From Paguma larvata (Eukaryota > Chordata > Mammalia > Carnivora > Viverridae): 64,000 nucleotides of DNA. Positions 11,221-20,740 of the stretch are shown here, one piece after another. Both the position numbers and the translations under genes were made by a program. The DNA is taken from the NCBI GenBank assembly GCA_030068075.1, contig CM057835.1, positions 36,321,715 through 36,385,714 of the forward strand. Reading direction: 5' to 3'. How positions within the stretch are numbered: position 1 is the stretch's first letter; every line of letters starts with the position of its first letter. The notes under the pieces are model-generated. The model ran no database searches. It was given only the letters and a program-made list of their open reading frames with translations, and was not told the DNA's origin.

Positions 11221-11720
11221 TCATCTTTTTTATCTTCAGGGATCTTCTGCCTCATTGTTCTGTCAATTACCAAGAAAGAAGAAAGTGGAAGTCTCTGCTA
11301 CAATTGCGAATTTGATGGTTTCTCCTTCCATTTCGAACACTTTTTATGTCACAGAGGCAGGACATCTGTTGTTAGGTGTATCCCCGTTTAGGAATGCAAC
11401 ATATTCTTGGATAATCTACCCCTTCTCATGATGTAATACCTCTCTTAGTCCCTAACATTTCTTGCTCTGCAATCTCTTTTATCTGATGTTAATACAGCTA
11501 CTACAGCTTCCTTTTGCTTGCCTGTTTTATCTTTCCCTAGCTAAGAACATTTAATGTGATTATTGATATGATTGATAGCATTGAGTTAAATCCTATCATT
11601 TTGTTAGCTGGTCTTTTCTCTGTTTCCTCTTCTTTGGGCTTCTCTCTGGTAATGTGAACACTCTTTATGATACCGTTTTAGCTCCTCTATAATGTATACC
11701 TCTCTAAAAAGATTTTTAGT

Positions 11721-11888
11721 GGGGCGCCTCAGTCAGTTAAGCGACCAACTTTGGCTCAGGTCATCATCTCGTGGTTCATGAGTTTAAGCCCCACATCAGA
11801 CTCTGCTGTCAGCTCAGAGCCTGCTTCAGATCCTCTGTTTCCCACTCTCTCTGCACCCCCCCTCAAAAATAAATTAAAACATTAAAAA
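11721..11888 (+). mobile_element. CAN-type SINE, internal deletion in the head
   Basis: GGGGCGCCTCAGTCAGTTAA lacks the GGGTGG of the A-box region. The rest (CTCAGGTCATCATCTCGTGG, CTCAAAAATAAATTAAAACA) is typical. Confidence 0.92.
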
Positions 11889-11930
11889 TAATTTCACGAT
11901 TGCTGTAGGGCTTACAATGCATTAAAAAAA

Positions 11931-12137
11931 ATTTTTTTTAATGTTTATTCATTTTTTGAGAGAGACAGAGCGTGAGTGGAGGAGGGGCAGAGGAGAAAGG
12001 GAGACACAGAATCCGAGGCAGGCTCCAGGCTCTGAGCTGTCAGCACAGAGCCGGACTTGGGACTCAAACTCATGAATCACGAGATTATGACCTGGCTGAA
12101 GTCAGATGCTTAACCGACTGAGTCACCCAGGTGACTC
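11931..12137 (-). mobile_element. CAN-type SINE, antisense
   Basis: AATGTTTATTCATTTTTTGA, GAGGAGGGGCAGAGGAGAAA, GCAGGCTCCAGGCTCTGAGC and GAGTCACCCAGGTGACTC. It faces the plus-strand SINE at 11721 tail to tail with about 40 bp between. Confidence 0.95.
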
Positions 12138-12585
12138 ACGTTTAGTGTCATGGCTTTCCAACAATGTTCTCAGTTTCTTCGTCCCATTCTTTGTGCTATT
12201 GTCACACTTTTTTTCTTTTACATTTACTTAAAACAGGTAATACATTACTACTATTTTGCTTTAGGCGGTAAGTTATGTCTCAGAGTAATTAAAAATAAGG
12301 AAAAAAAGAATTTTATTTTACTTTACTTTATTCAGTCTCTAGTTTCCCTCCCTTGTTGGTGTAGGTCTAGGTTTTCAGTCAGGTCTGTTGGCCTGGAGGA
12401 CTTCCCTTTACTTCTTTTTGTAGAGTAGATGTGCCGTCGGTGAATTTCCTCAGTGTGTGTTTGTGTGAGAAAGTCTTTATTTCTCCTTTTTTTTTTTCTT
12501 CAAAGATATTCATGCTATGTATAGGATATTCTGGGTTGAAAGCTTTGTCTTTCAGCCCTTTAAAAATGTCATGCTATTGTTTTCT

Positions 12586-12700
12586 TCTTTTCTTTTAAGA
12601 TTTTATTTTTAAGTTATCTATACACCCAATGTGGGGCTTGAACTCACAGCCGGGAGATCAAGAGTTGCAGGCTCCACTGCCTGAGCCAGCCGTGGGGCCC
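12586..12700 (-). mobile_element. Short CAN-type SINE with 9-bp TSD
   Basis: AAGATTTTATTTTTAAGTTA, TACACCCAATGTGGGGCTTG and CTGAGCCAGCCGTGGGGCCC. TTGTTTTCT flanks it at 12577-12585 and 12701-12709. Confidence 0.92.
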
Positions 12701-13011
12701 TTGTTTTCTCAGAAGGAATCTGCTGTCAACTCTTATCTTTGTTATGCATCTCTGGTATGGAGTGTTTCAGCACTCTAGCTGACTTCAAGACTTTCTCTTT
12801 GTTTTTGTTTTCAGTACTTTGAATATGGTATTGCCTGTGTGTGTGTTTTGCTTTGGTGCCCACCAAAGCTTCTTGGATCTGTGATTTAGTATTGCTAGTT
12901 ATTAATTTTGGAAAATTCTCAGTCATTATTTATTCATATATTTCTTCTGGCCCATTCTCCCTCTCTCTTTTCTTTCTTTCTTTTTTAATTTAAAATTAAA
13001 AAATATATTAA

Positions 13012-13206
13012 GGGGCACCTGGGTGGCTCCGTCGGTAAGCATCTGACTTCAGCTCAGCTCATGGTCTTGCAGTTTGTGGGTTCGAGCCTCTCATCAGGCT
13101 CTCTGCTCTCAGTGCGGAGGCCACTTTGGATTTCCTCTGTTCCCGTCTCTCTGGCCCTCCCTCGCTCGTGAGCTCTCTCTCAAAAATAAAATAAATAAAA
13201 CATTAA
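13012..13206 (+). mobile_element. CAN-type SINE
   Basis: GGGGCACCTGGGTGGCTCCG head, GGGTTCGAGCCTCTCATCAG B box and CTCAAAAATAAAATAAATAA tail. Confidence 0.95.
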
Positions 13207-13236
13207 AAAGCTTAAAAATTAAATTAAATTAAAAAA

Positions 13237-13465
13237 TAAAAAAATTAAGTTTATTTATTTATTTTGAGAGAGACAGAGACAGCGCATGTGGAGGAGGGGT
13301 AGAGAGAGATGGAGATAGAGAATCCCAAGCAGGCTCCTTGCTGTCAGCACTGAGCCATGGCAGGCTGGAACTCACGGAACCACGAGACCAGGACCTGAGC
13401 CAAAACCAAGAGCTTAACCAAGAGCTTAACCAAGAGTTTAAGCAGCTGAGTCACCCAGGCGCCCC
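13237..13465 (-). mobile_element. CAN-type SINE, antisense, with internal 12-bp triplication
   Basis: Typical body and GAGTCACCCAGGCGCCCC head complement. Near the head, ACCAAGAGCTTA is present three times in tandem (about 13405-13441; third copy AGTTTA). With 13012-13206 it makes a tail-to-tail inverted SINE pair about 30 bp apart. Confidence 0.93.
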
Positions 13466-14249
13466 ATCTCTCTCTTCTCATTCTGGAATCCCAATTGCGC
13501 ATGTGTTAGAGTGTTTGCTATTGTCCCACAATGCTCTCTTTCCCCTCCCCTCCCCCAACATATACACTCTTCTTTTCTATTTGTATTTCAATTGGAGGAA
13601 TTTCTATTAACGTACCTTCAAGCATCCTCATTATTTCCTCAGTGGTGTTAAGTCTACTGATGAGCCAGTAACTACTGTGCTTTTCAAGGATTTCTGTCTG
13701 ATTATTTCTTATAGTTTATTACAGTTTTTGTCTCTTTGCTGAAATTAGTCATCCCATCTTGCATGTTGTCAACCTTTCCATTAATCACATATTAATCAGA
13801 GTCATTTTAAACGTCCTGTCAGTTTCAACGTCTGCGTCATATCTGAGGCTGGTTCTGATCATTGCTTTGTCTCTTGGGAGTATGTTTTTTTCACATCTCT
13901 TTGCATGCCTCATAAAGTTTTATTGGAAGTGGACATCTTGTGTAGGACAAAAAGTCTAAGGTCACCATTGTTATCCCTGGCAATTGGCATGTCTTTCCTT
14001 CAGTGAGACTTTAGTATGGGGGTTTGAAGTAATGCAGACAGGCATCGGGGTGGGTTTGCAATGAACTGTGGCTATGGTTACTGTCCGCGTGCCACAAACT
14101 GCAAATTCTAGTAAGGGCCCTTCGTGTTTAGGACAAGGCTTGCTTTTTCAGCACAATGCCTGTTCAAGTCTGAGCTTTAGGCCTTCCCTTTGTGCCACAC
14201 TGTTGCTATCCCGTCTGTCTCCCAGGATTCTGCTGTTACTTATTATTTA

Positions 14250-15729
14250 AAACGTGCTCTTTAGCAGTTAGGGGGCATAGAGGGAGTGGTTCTGTATATC
14301 CTATGTTGGCATAATTGAGCCTCAGATATAGGAATGCACCATGTCCCTGGAATTAGGGGTGGAGGGGCTTTCTCAGTTCTTTTGCCCCTCTTCCAGCCGT
14401 GGTCATGGGCACAATCCTGCCCCTCCCACAGTATTCTTTTTTCCCTGTTCCTAGCTACAGTGAGTTTTCACCAATGGCCTTGGGAAGGAGTGCCGTTTGC
14501 CCTCCCCACCCCATCCCCACCCCCAGCCCCTACTGAGAGCATGGGCACGCACACATTAAGGCTTTTATTCCACTTGAAAGATTGAAGGGGAAAGAGTCTA
14601 AGGCAACTTTTTTGCCTCTCCCACAGGGTTGTTGTAAAGGACATTACCGGGTTAACGGAGAAAGCGGTGCTATGTACCGTAGATTAGATAAAAGTATTGT
14701 GCCAATATTGAATATTCTGAAGTTGATGACTGTAGTAGAGCTATGTAAGAAAATGACCTTATTCTTAGGAAATCTACACCCACGTATTAGAAGGTGAAGG
14801 CACATGGGGCATTCAGCCAACTCTCAAATGATTCGGGATAGATAGATACAGAGAATAGCAAAACAAATGTGGCAAAATGTTAAAAACGAGTGAATTCAGC
14901 TATAAAAAGAGTTTTCTGCATCATATATCTGCAACATTTCTGAAAATTTGAAGTTACGGCAAAAGAAAAAGTTTTTTATGAAGAATCGTTTATTCTGCTC
15001 AGGATGTAGAGAGCTGGAAGGAGCATCGCTATCATTCTTAACACACACAAAACGGGGCAGACTTATGTCAAACCATGTTTTTGAAGCCATCGGAAAGCTG
15101 AGGTTGCACAACAACCCAAGAGCCCAACCTCGAAGGAAGGAGAGACAAGCACCCTCAGGGCAAGGGAGGCTCGGCTGCTCCCTTACCCGGGATGGATGTA
15201 ACTAGGAGACGCCTGTAAGAAGAGTTCGGGCAACAGTTGAAGGGTTGATGAAGGGCCAAGTGGGTTGGCGGGACGGTGTTGAAGCTTGCTGTCATTCAGG
15301 TGATTCTTTCATTCAAAGTCTCAGGAAGAAAAGAAAAACAGTCAAACCACCAAGAAGCCTCTAGAACTCTGAGGCTAGAAATTGCAGATGCAGTCACTCC
15401 GTTGCAGGGAAGGAGGGCGCTGTCACTAGAACCAGGAGATGGAAGGGGTGCGGTGTGAAGAGAGCTCTTGTCTGGGGATGCAGGCAGATGAGGCAACCCA
15501 AAGAAAGGGACCATGGTAGGGGGTGGGAATACCTAGAATTCACTCCCTTCCTTCCTCCCACTAATCTCTTGCTGGCCTCTCCCCAGAGGCTGAAACCCAG
15601 AGAGCCGGGGAGCAGGCGCAGGCGGCCCCCTGGGGCACATGTCATGGAGACAGGGTGGGGCAGGCTGGGAACAGGAGCCAGCAGACCTGTCTATTGTACC
15701 TGCCAAAGTGGCAGGTGGTAGCTGGAAAG
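14250..15729. other. Intergenic DNA, nothing firmly recognised
   Basis: The left end may be a further tail of the L1 relic. The rest has no clear repeat, gene or RNA. Small open frames on both strands show no homology that I recognise. Confidence 0.45.
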
Positions 15730-15930
15730 CACAGAAATTAGATGTTTTGAGTCGTCAGTGCTTCTTATTAATCACGTGCCTTTGGGCAAACTCTTTTCTC
15801 TCTCGGATCCTGCCTGTGCATTTATAAATACTAAATGTACTGCTCTCCTTGCCGGATGCTTGTGGGTTTTAAATAAGATAAAGTGTGTATGTGAAGGGCT
15901 TGGCCCACAGTTAGTTTTCGATAACTAAGA
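15730..15930 (+). mobile_element. MIR SINE
   Basis: CACGTGCCTTTGGGCAAACT, then TTAAATAAGATAAAGTGTGT and GAAGGGCTTGGCCCACAGTT follow the MIR core and tail order. Confidence 0.75.
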
Positions 15931-16179
15931 ACTTAAAAAATGTTTTACAGTAATCGTTGTCCTAAGCATAACTGTTAGTGTGTGAAACTCTTAATCTCTC
16001 CCTGTAGAGAAGCCCAAGAGACTGGGAATCCTACAGAGTGAATGAATGCTGAGATTAAAATGGGAGAGACTGGTGGAGTGTTTGCCAAGAATATTCACAT
16101 TCTCCTACCTTTCGGCTCAGTAAATTCCACTTCTAGGTGTTTATCCTGAGGAAACAATCATTTGAAAAGTAAATAACGA

Positions 16180-16415
16180 GGTGGTTCACAATCCTGAGTC
16201 TACAGGCAGAGTGATCTAGACTGAAATTTCCGTCGCATCACTAGTCATATTACTTGGGGTAAGTTACCAGCTTTTCTCAGCCTTTGTTTATCCTTCTATG
16301 AAATGGGCATGACAACAGGGCTTGCTGGATAATTCTTGGAAGCATGTATGTAAAAACGTAACACAGAACCTGGTCCACATAAGACAAAAAGTATTAGCAC
16401 CTTTACTTACAGTAG
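16180..16415 (+). mobile_element. MIR SINE
   Basis: TACTTGGGGTAAGTTACCAG, CTCAGCCTTTGTTTATCCTT, TATGAAATGGGCATGACAAC and ACACAGAACCTGGTCCACAT match the MIR consensus order. Confidence 0.85.
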
Positions 16416-16617
16416 TGGAAAAGAGGGTACAACCTAAGTTGTATCTCAAAATAGGAAAATGGTGAATTTATGGAATGAAATATTATACAATAATTAAAAA
16501 AAAAGATGTTTTAGGAAAACCTTCACAACCTGTTGTAGGCAAAGATTTTTTTTTAAGATTTGGGTTTTTTAAGGTTTATTACTTTTATTTATTTATTTTA
16601 TTTATTTTATTACTTTT

Positions 16618-16806
16618 TTAATGTTTTTATTTATTTAATTTTAAGAGAGAGACCACAAGCAGGGGAGGGGCAGAGAGAGAGAGAATCCCAAGCAGGCTCT
16701 GCACCAATAGTGCAGACTCGGGGCTCAGTCTCATGAATCCTGAGATCATGACCTGAACTGAAATCAATAGTCAGACACTTAACGAACAGAGTCACCCGGG
16801 TGCCCC
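16618..16806 (-). mobile_element. CAN-type SINE, antisense (first of a pair)
   Basis: GCAGGGGAGGGGCAGAGAGA, GAGATCATGACCTGAACTGA and GAGTCACCCGGGTGCCCC. GTAGGCAAAGATTTTT before this copy and after the next one brackets the pair (about 16540 and 17026). Confidence 0.93.
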
Positions 16807-16809
16807 TAA

Positions 16810-17025
16810 TTTTTGTTTAGTTTTGAGACAGAGAGAGAGCAAGAAGGGGAAGGTCACAGAGGAAGAGAAAGAGAGAGACAGACAGACAGACAGAATCCCA
16901 AGCAGGCTCTGTGAGCCTATGAGCACAGAGCCCAATCCAGGGCTTGAACTCACAAACCATGAGATCATGACCTGAGCTGCACCCCAGAGTTGGACACTTA
17001 ACAGACTGAGCTACCCAGGTGCCCT
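16810..17025 (-). mobile_element. CAN-type SINE, antisense (second of a pair)
   Basis: AAGGGGAAGGTCACAGAGGA, a (GACA)n patch, GGGCTTGAACTCACAAACCA and GAGCTACCCAGGTGCCC. One insertion landed in the tail of the other. Confidence 0.93.
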
Positions 17026-17307
17026 GTAGGCAAAGATTTTTCAAACAGGACACGAAGAACTCTCAATACCTGAATTGAGAAGGTGCTCAATGTCTTTAGT
17101 GACCAGAGAAATGCAAATTAAAATCACAATGAGAAACCACAACATACCCAGGAGAATGACTAAAACTGAAAAGACTGACCGTGCTGGGGGGAGGGGGGGG
17201 AAAGACTAACAATGTCAAATGTTGGTGAGAACAGGAAAACCGGAGCTGTCAGCTGGTGCTGGTGGCGGGGTAATCAGTATATCACTTTACAAAGGGGTCT
17301 GGCGAGG

Positions 17308-17335
17308 GGCGCCTGGGTGGCTCGGTTGGTTAAGC
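17308..17335 (+). mobile_element. SINE head-only fragment
   Basis: GGGGCGCCTGGGTGGCTCGG + TTGGTTAAG is a clean CAN-SINE 5' head that stops after about 28 bases and joins L1-like sequence. Confidence 0.75.
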
Positions 17336-17429
17336 TACAGAAGAAAACCTGCATTTGGGCTCCACTTCAATCAAGCTCAAAAATAGGCAAGATCGGAGGG
17401 AGCCTTGCGAAGTCATGGAAATGTTTGCT

Positions 17430-17625
17430 TTTTATTTTTACTATTTATTTTTGAGAGAGAAAACATGAGCAGGGGAGGGACAGAGGGAGAGAGGGAGACA
17501 GAGGATCCAAAGTGGGCTCCAAGTTGAGAGCACAGAGCCCGATTTGGGGCTCGAACTCACGAGCCGCCAGATCATGACCTGAGCCGAAGTCGGACACTGA
17601 ACCAACTGAGCCCCCCAGGCGCCCC
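17430..17625 (-). mobile_element. CAN-type SINE, antisense
   Basis: TATTTATTTTTGAGAGAGAA, CAGGGGAGGGACAGAGGGAG, TTTGGGGCTCGAACTCACGA and GAGCCCCCCAGGCGCCCC. Confidence 0.95.
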
Positions 17626-17760
17626 GGTAGTGGAAATGTGGATGGCGGTTATGCAGGTACGTGCATATGTCAAAGTTCGTCTCTGTATGCTTAAGATTCG
17701 TGTACTCATTGAATACAAGAAATATCACAATAAACAAATAAAAAGAAAAAATGATGTTTA

Positions 17761-18749
17761 CAAGGAATTCTAACAGCATAAGGAAAAGATCTGGTATAAT
17801 GCCAATTCAGAATCAAAATGCTGTATAGAGAATAATCACATTACCTTAAATATTATAACGAACCGCTGGAGGGAAATAGACCAGAAGGCTGACAGTGACT
17901 CTCTCCGAGGGTGGGATTAAATGTTTTCTTTATGCTTTTCTATCTCCAAAATCTTCCATCTCCGAAATCTCAACAAGCATTTATTACCTTTATAATTAGG
18001 AAGAAAAATCTTTAAAAATTAAAATGCCTTTTGAAATTTTGCAAGCCAGAAATTAAGAAGAAAGGAAAGAAATAGTCTGGCAAAACAGCATTTATCTGAA
18101 ATGCTTTAAATATTGCTGTAATTGCCTGATTTTGAGGCTTTAAACATAATCTTAAAATAGGTCATATGTTCAATAACTTCTAATTGCTTCATTTTTTCTT
18201 ATTCTTTTATATCACAGGCAAAAATCAAAGGAATAAATGGTTCTATAGTGAAGTAGTTAAACGTATCTGAGACGGAAAAGATTTTATTTTGCATTTTTTG
18301 TTATACATATGCTCTTGTTTCAGTTGGGTAATTAGTGTGTAAGGCTGAATTAAAGACGCGGCATTGGCTTTTAAACATTTCGATGGAACTCGCACACGTT
18401 AATGTTAACTGGCGTCTCCCCCTCACCTTTGAGAGGGTAGGTTCTGAGTGCTCATTAGTTAGAGGTTAAGTGGGCAGTTGTGGTTGGAGAAAGCCAAGTC
18501 TAGGGGAGGCGGGAGCCTGCCAGGCCTTAATGAACCCTGCCTGGGGCCATGCATTCAGCCTCGTCTGGTTCTCTTGCTTCTTAGTAAAATGTTCCCAGTA
18601 AATCCGAGCACATGGCAGAGCCCGTCAGACCTGTAGTGGCCATGAAATCCAACCCTCTGCTGGTCTGCCTTGCACTGCTCTCCTGCTAACTATCCCCCAG
18701 CGGCCGCAAGCTCAGGCCCACAGGCTGGAGATAAGGACCCCTGTCATCA
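17761..18749. other. Intergenic DNA, nothing recognised
   Basis: AT-rich to about 18,350, then more balanced. No gene, RNA or named repeat found. Confidence 0.45.
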
Positions 18750-18925
18750 GGGTCGCCTGGGTGGGGTTAAGCATCCAACCTGGGCTCAGGTCATGATCTC
18801 AGGGTTTGTGAATTCGAGCCCCACATTGGGCTCTTTGCTGTCAGCGCAGAGCCCACTTTGGATCCTCTGTCTCCTTCTCTCTTTGCCCCTCCCCTGCTCT
18901 CTGTCAATAAAGAAGTAAAAACGTT
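18750..18925 (+). mobile_element. CAN-type SINE with head deletion
   Basis: GGTCGCCTGGGTGGGGTTAA (CTCAGTC lost), CTCAGGTCATGATCTCAGGG, GAATTCGAGCCCCACATTGG and a GTCAATAAAGAAGTAAAAAC tail. Confidence 0.93.
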
Positions 18926-19126
18926 AACGTTTGTTTTTGAGAGACAGAGAGAGACAGAGCGTGAGCAGGGCAGGGGCAGAGAGAGAGGGAGAGAGAGGAT
19001 TCGAAGCAGGCTCCAGGCTCTGAGCTGTCAGCACAGAGCCTGATGTGGGGCTTGAACCCACGAACCGTGAGATCATGACCTGAGCCAAAGTTGGACACTT
19101 AACCGACTGAGCCACCCAGGCGCCCC
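18926..19126 (-). mobile_element. CAN-type SINE, antisense, abutting the previous one
   Basis: Near-consensus body (GCTCCAGGCTCTGAGCTGTC, GAGCCACCCAGGCGCCCC). AGTAAAAACGTTAA to the left and AGTAAAAATGCTAA to the right suggest insertion into the tail of the plus-strand SINE. The two form a tail-to-tail inverted pair with no spacer. Confidence 0.95.
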
Positions 19127-19309
19127 AGTAAAAATGCTAAAAAACAAACAAACAAAAAAACTACAGCAAGAAGACAAAAGGAGAAGGGAGGATTCAGGCC
19201 ACGCAGTCTCGCTGCCCAGGCTGCTGTCTTCTAACAGTTACTGATTCGCTCAACAGTTATCAAGCCCCTCTGTTTTCCAGGCGCTGGGCTAGATTCTGGG
19301 GATAGGTCA

Positions 19310-19725
19310 GTAGTATGGGCTGCATAATATTGTGTCCCCGCAGAATTCCTATGTTGAAGCCCCAACTCCCAGATCCCCAGAATGTGACTGTGCTTAGAGT
19401 CACAATTACTTTGAAGAGGTAATTAAGTTAAAAGAGGTGATTAGGGTGGACTACATTCCAGTATGACTGGTGTCCCTACAAGAAAAGGAAGATTCGGATG
19501 TAGATACCGACAGAGGCAGATAATGCACAGACCCTGGGAGAAGACAACCATCTACCAACCAAGGACAGGCCTGGAACAGATGCTTCCCTCTGGCCTTAGG
19601 AGAAATCAACCTTGCCCACACCTTCACCTTGGACTGTCAGGCTCCAGAATGGAGAAAATAAACTTCTGCTGTCTGAGCCCCCAGTCTGTAGTGTTTTGTT
19701 ATGCCAGCCCTTAGGGAAACTAATA
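19310..19725 (+). mobile_element. MaLR-like LTR (MLT1/MST type)
   Basis: ATTGTGTCCCCGCAGAATTC, CTATGTTGAAGCCCCAACTC, GAGGTGATTAGGGTGGACTA, GACTGGTGTCCCTACAAGAA, CTCCAGAATGGAGAAAATAA and a GGGAAACTAATA end follow the MaLR LTR order. The part at 19519-19632 occurs again inverted at 20628-20740. Confidence 0.8.
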
Positions 19726-20010
19726 TGGAAGGAGGAAGATACAAGGTGCCTACCTTCCTGGAACTTGCTTTAGAAGAAAAAACAAAACAGAAAACAAAAA
19801 ACTTTTTCTTATGGACATATTCATCACACATAAAAGTGGAGAGAATGATATAATGAACCCCAAGGTACTTATAACCAAGCTTCACCAATTACCAACAAAT
19901 GGCCAACCTCTTTCATCTATATTTCCCCATTCCCTCTGTATCTCCACTCATTATTTTATTTTATTTTGTTTTTTGTTTTATTTTATTTTATTTTATTTTT
20001 ATTTATTTTT
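19633..20010. other. LTR end plus old L1-type 3' sequence
   Basis: 19790-19945 (ACACATAAAAGTGGAGAGAA, AATTACCAACAAATGGCCAA) looks like an ancient L1M 3' region in reverse orientation. It ends in a (TTTTA)n tract. Confidence 0.5.
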
Positions 20011-20018
20011 ATTTTTTT
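19952..20018. repeat. (TTTTA)n microsatellite
   Basis: About 65 bases of TTTTA/TTTTATT units forming the tail of the antisense SINE that follows. Confidence 0.85.
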
Positions 20019-20157
20019 TAATGTTTATTTTTGAGACAGAGAGAGACATAGTATGAGCGGGGGAGGGGCAGAGAGAGAGGGAGACACAGAATCCGAAGCA
20101 GGTTCCAGACTCCAAGCTGTCAGCACAGAGCCCAACGCAGGGCTTGAACCCACAGAT
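20011..20157 (-). mobile_element. CAN-type SINE, antisense, head missing
   Basis: Runs from AATGTTTATTTTTGAGACAG to GGGCTTGAACCCACAGA, then stops. The missing head probably lies 400 bases away at 20557-20625. Confidence 0.93.
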
Positions 20158-20160
20158 TAT

Positions 20161-20380
20161 TTTTTAAGTTTATCTATTTATTTTGAGAGAGAGAGAGACA
20201 GAGAGCTCATGAGTGAGCCAGCAGGGGAGGGGCAGAGAGAGAGGGAGAGAGAATCCCAAGCAGGTTACACACTGTCAGCACAGAGCCTGATGTGGGGCTC
20301 GATCTCACGAACCATGAAATCATGACCTGAGCTGAAATCAAGAGTTGGATGTTTAACCAACTGAGCCACCCAGGCGCCCC
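20161..20380 (-). mobile_element. CAN-type SINE, antisense, complete
   Basis: TTTATCTATTTATTTTGAGA, CAGCAGGGGAGGGGCAGAGA, CACGAACCATGAAATCATGA and GAGCCACCCAGGCGCCCC. It interrupts the SINE at 20011. Confidence 0.95.
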
Positions 20381-20556
20381 TTAATTTTTTTTTTTTTGGA
20401 GGCGTGATATCTTTTGATCACATATTTTACCAAGACATTCACCATCCTGAAGTCATTCTCTGGTAACTTATATTGCAATAAAATATACCCATTTCTTCCA
20501 AGTTAACCTCTTTTGCCTATTACCAGCAAGTGCCAACCTCCGCACTCCCTTTCTCC

Positions 20557-20625
20557 CCATGAGATCATGACCTGAGATGAAATTGAGAGTCGGACGCTTA
20601 ACCTACGGAGCCCCCCAGGTGCCCT
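20557..20625 (-). mobile_element. Detached SINE head
   Basis: TGAGATCATGACCTGAGATG to GGAGCCCCCCAGGTGCCC, about 70 bases with no body. It joins the inverted LTR piece that starts at 20628. Confidence 0.85.
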
Positions 20626-20627
20626 TC

Positions 20628-20740
20628 AGGTGAAGGTGTGGGCAGGGTTGATTTCTTCTAAGGCCAGAGGGAAGAATCTGTTCCAGGCCTCTCCTTGGTT
20701 GGTAGCTGGTTGTCTTCTCCCAGGGTCTGCGCATTATTTT
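20628..20740 (-). repeat. Inverted copy of LTR segment 19519-19632
   Basis: The reverse complement of this segment matches 19519-19632 with about 6 mismatches in 108 compared bases and no gaps. The two arms are separated by about 1 kb of SINE and L1 sequence. Confidence 0.92.

Larger units (their letters stand above)
11300..14250 (-). mobile_element. Ancient L1 (L1M-type) relic, antisense, SINE-riddled
   Basis: Reverse-complement L1 phrases appear between the SINEs in order, including TGAATTTCCTCAGTGTGTGT, TCTGCTGTCAACTCTTATCT, AAATTCTCAGTCATTATTTA and CTCATAAAGTTTTATTGGAA. Reading frames are destroyed. The left edge and the part after about 13,980 are inferred and less certain. Confidence 0.65.
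17030..17760 (+). mobile_element. L1 relic, sense, interrupted by SINE sequence
   Basis: GACCAGAGAAATGCAAATTA, AAATCACAATGAGAAACCAC and AATGTTGGTGAGAACAGGAA are sense L1 ORF2 phrases. After the SINE at 17430, GTACTCATTGAATAC resembles a degraded L1 3'UTR. Dead fragment. Confidence 0.7.
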
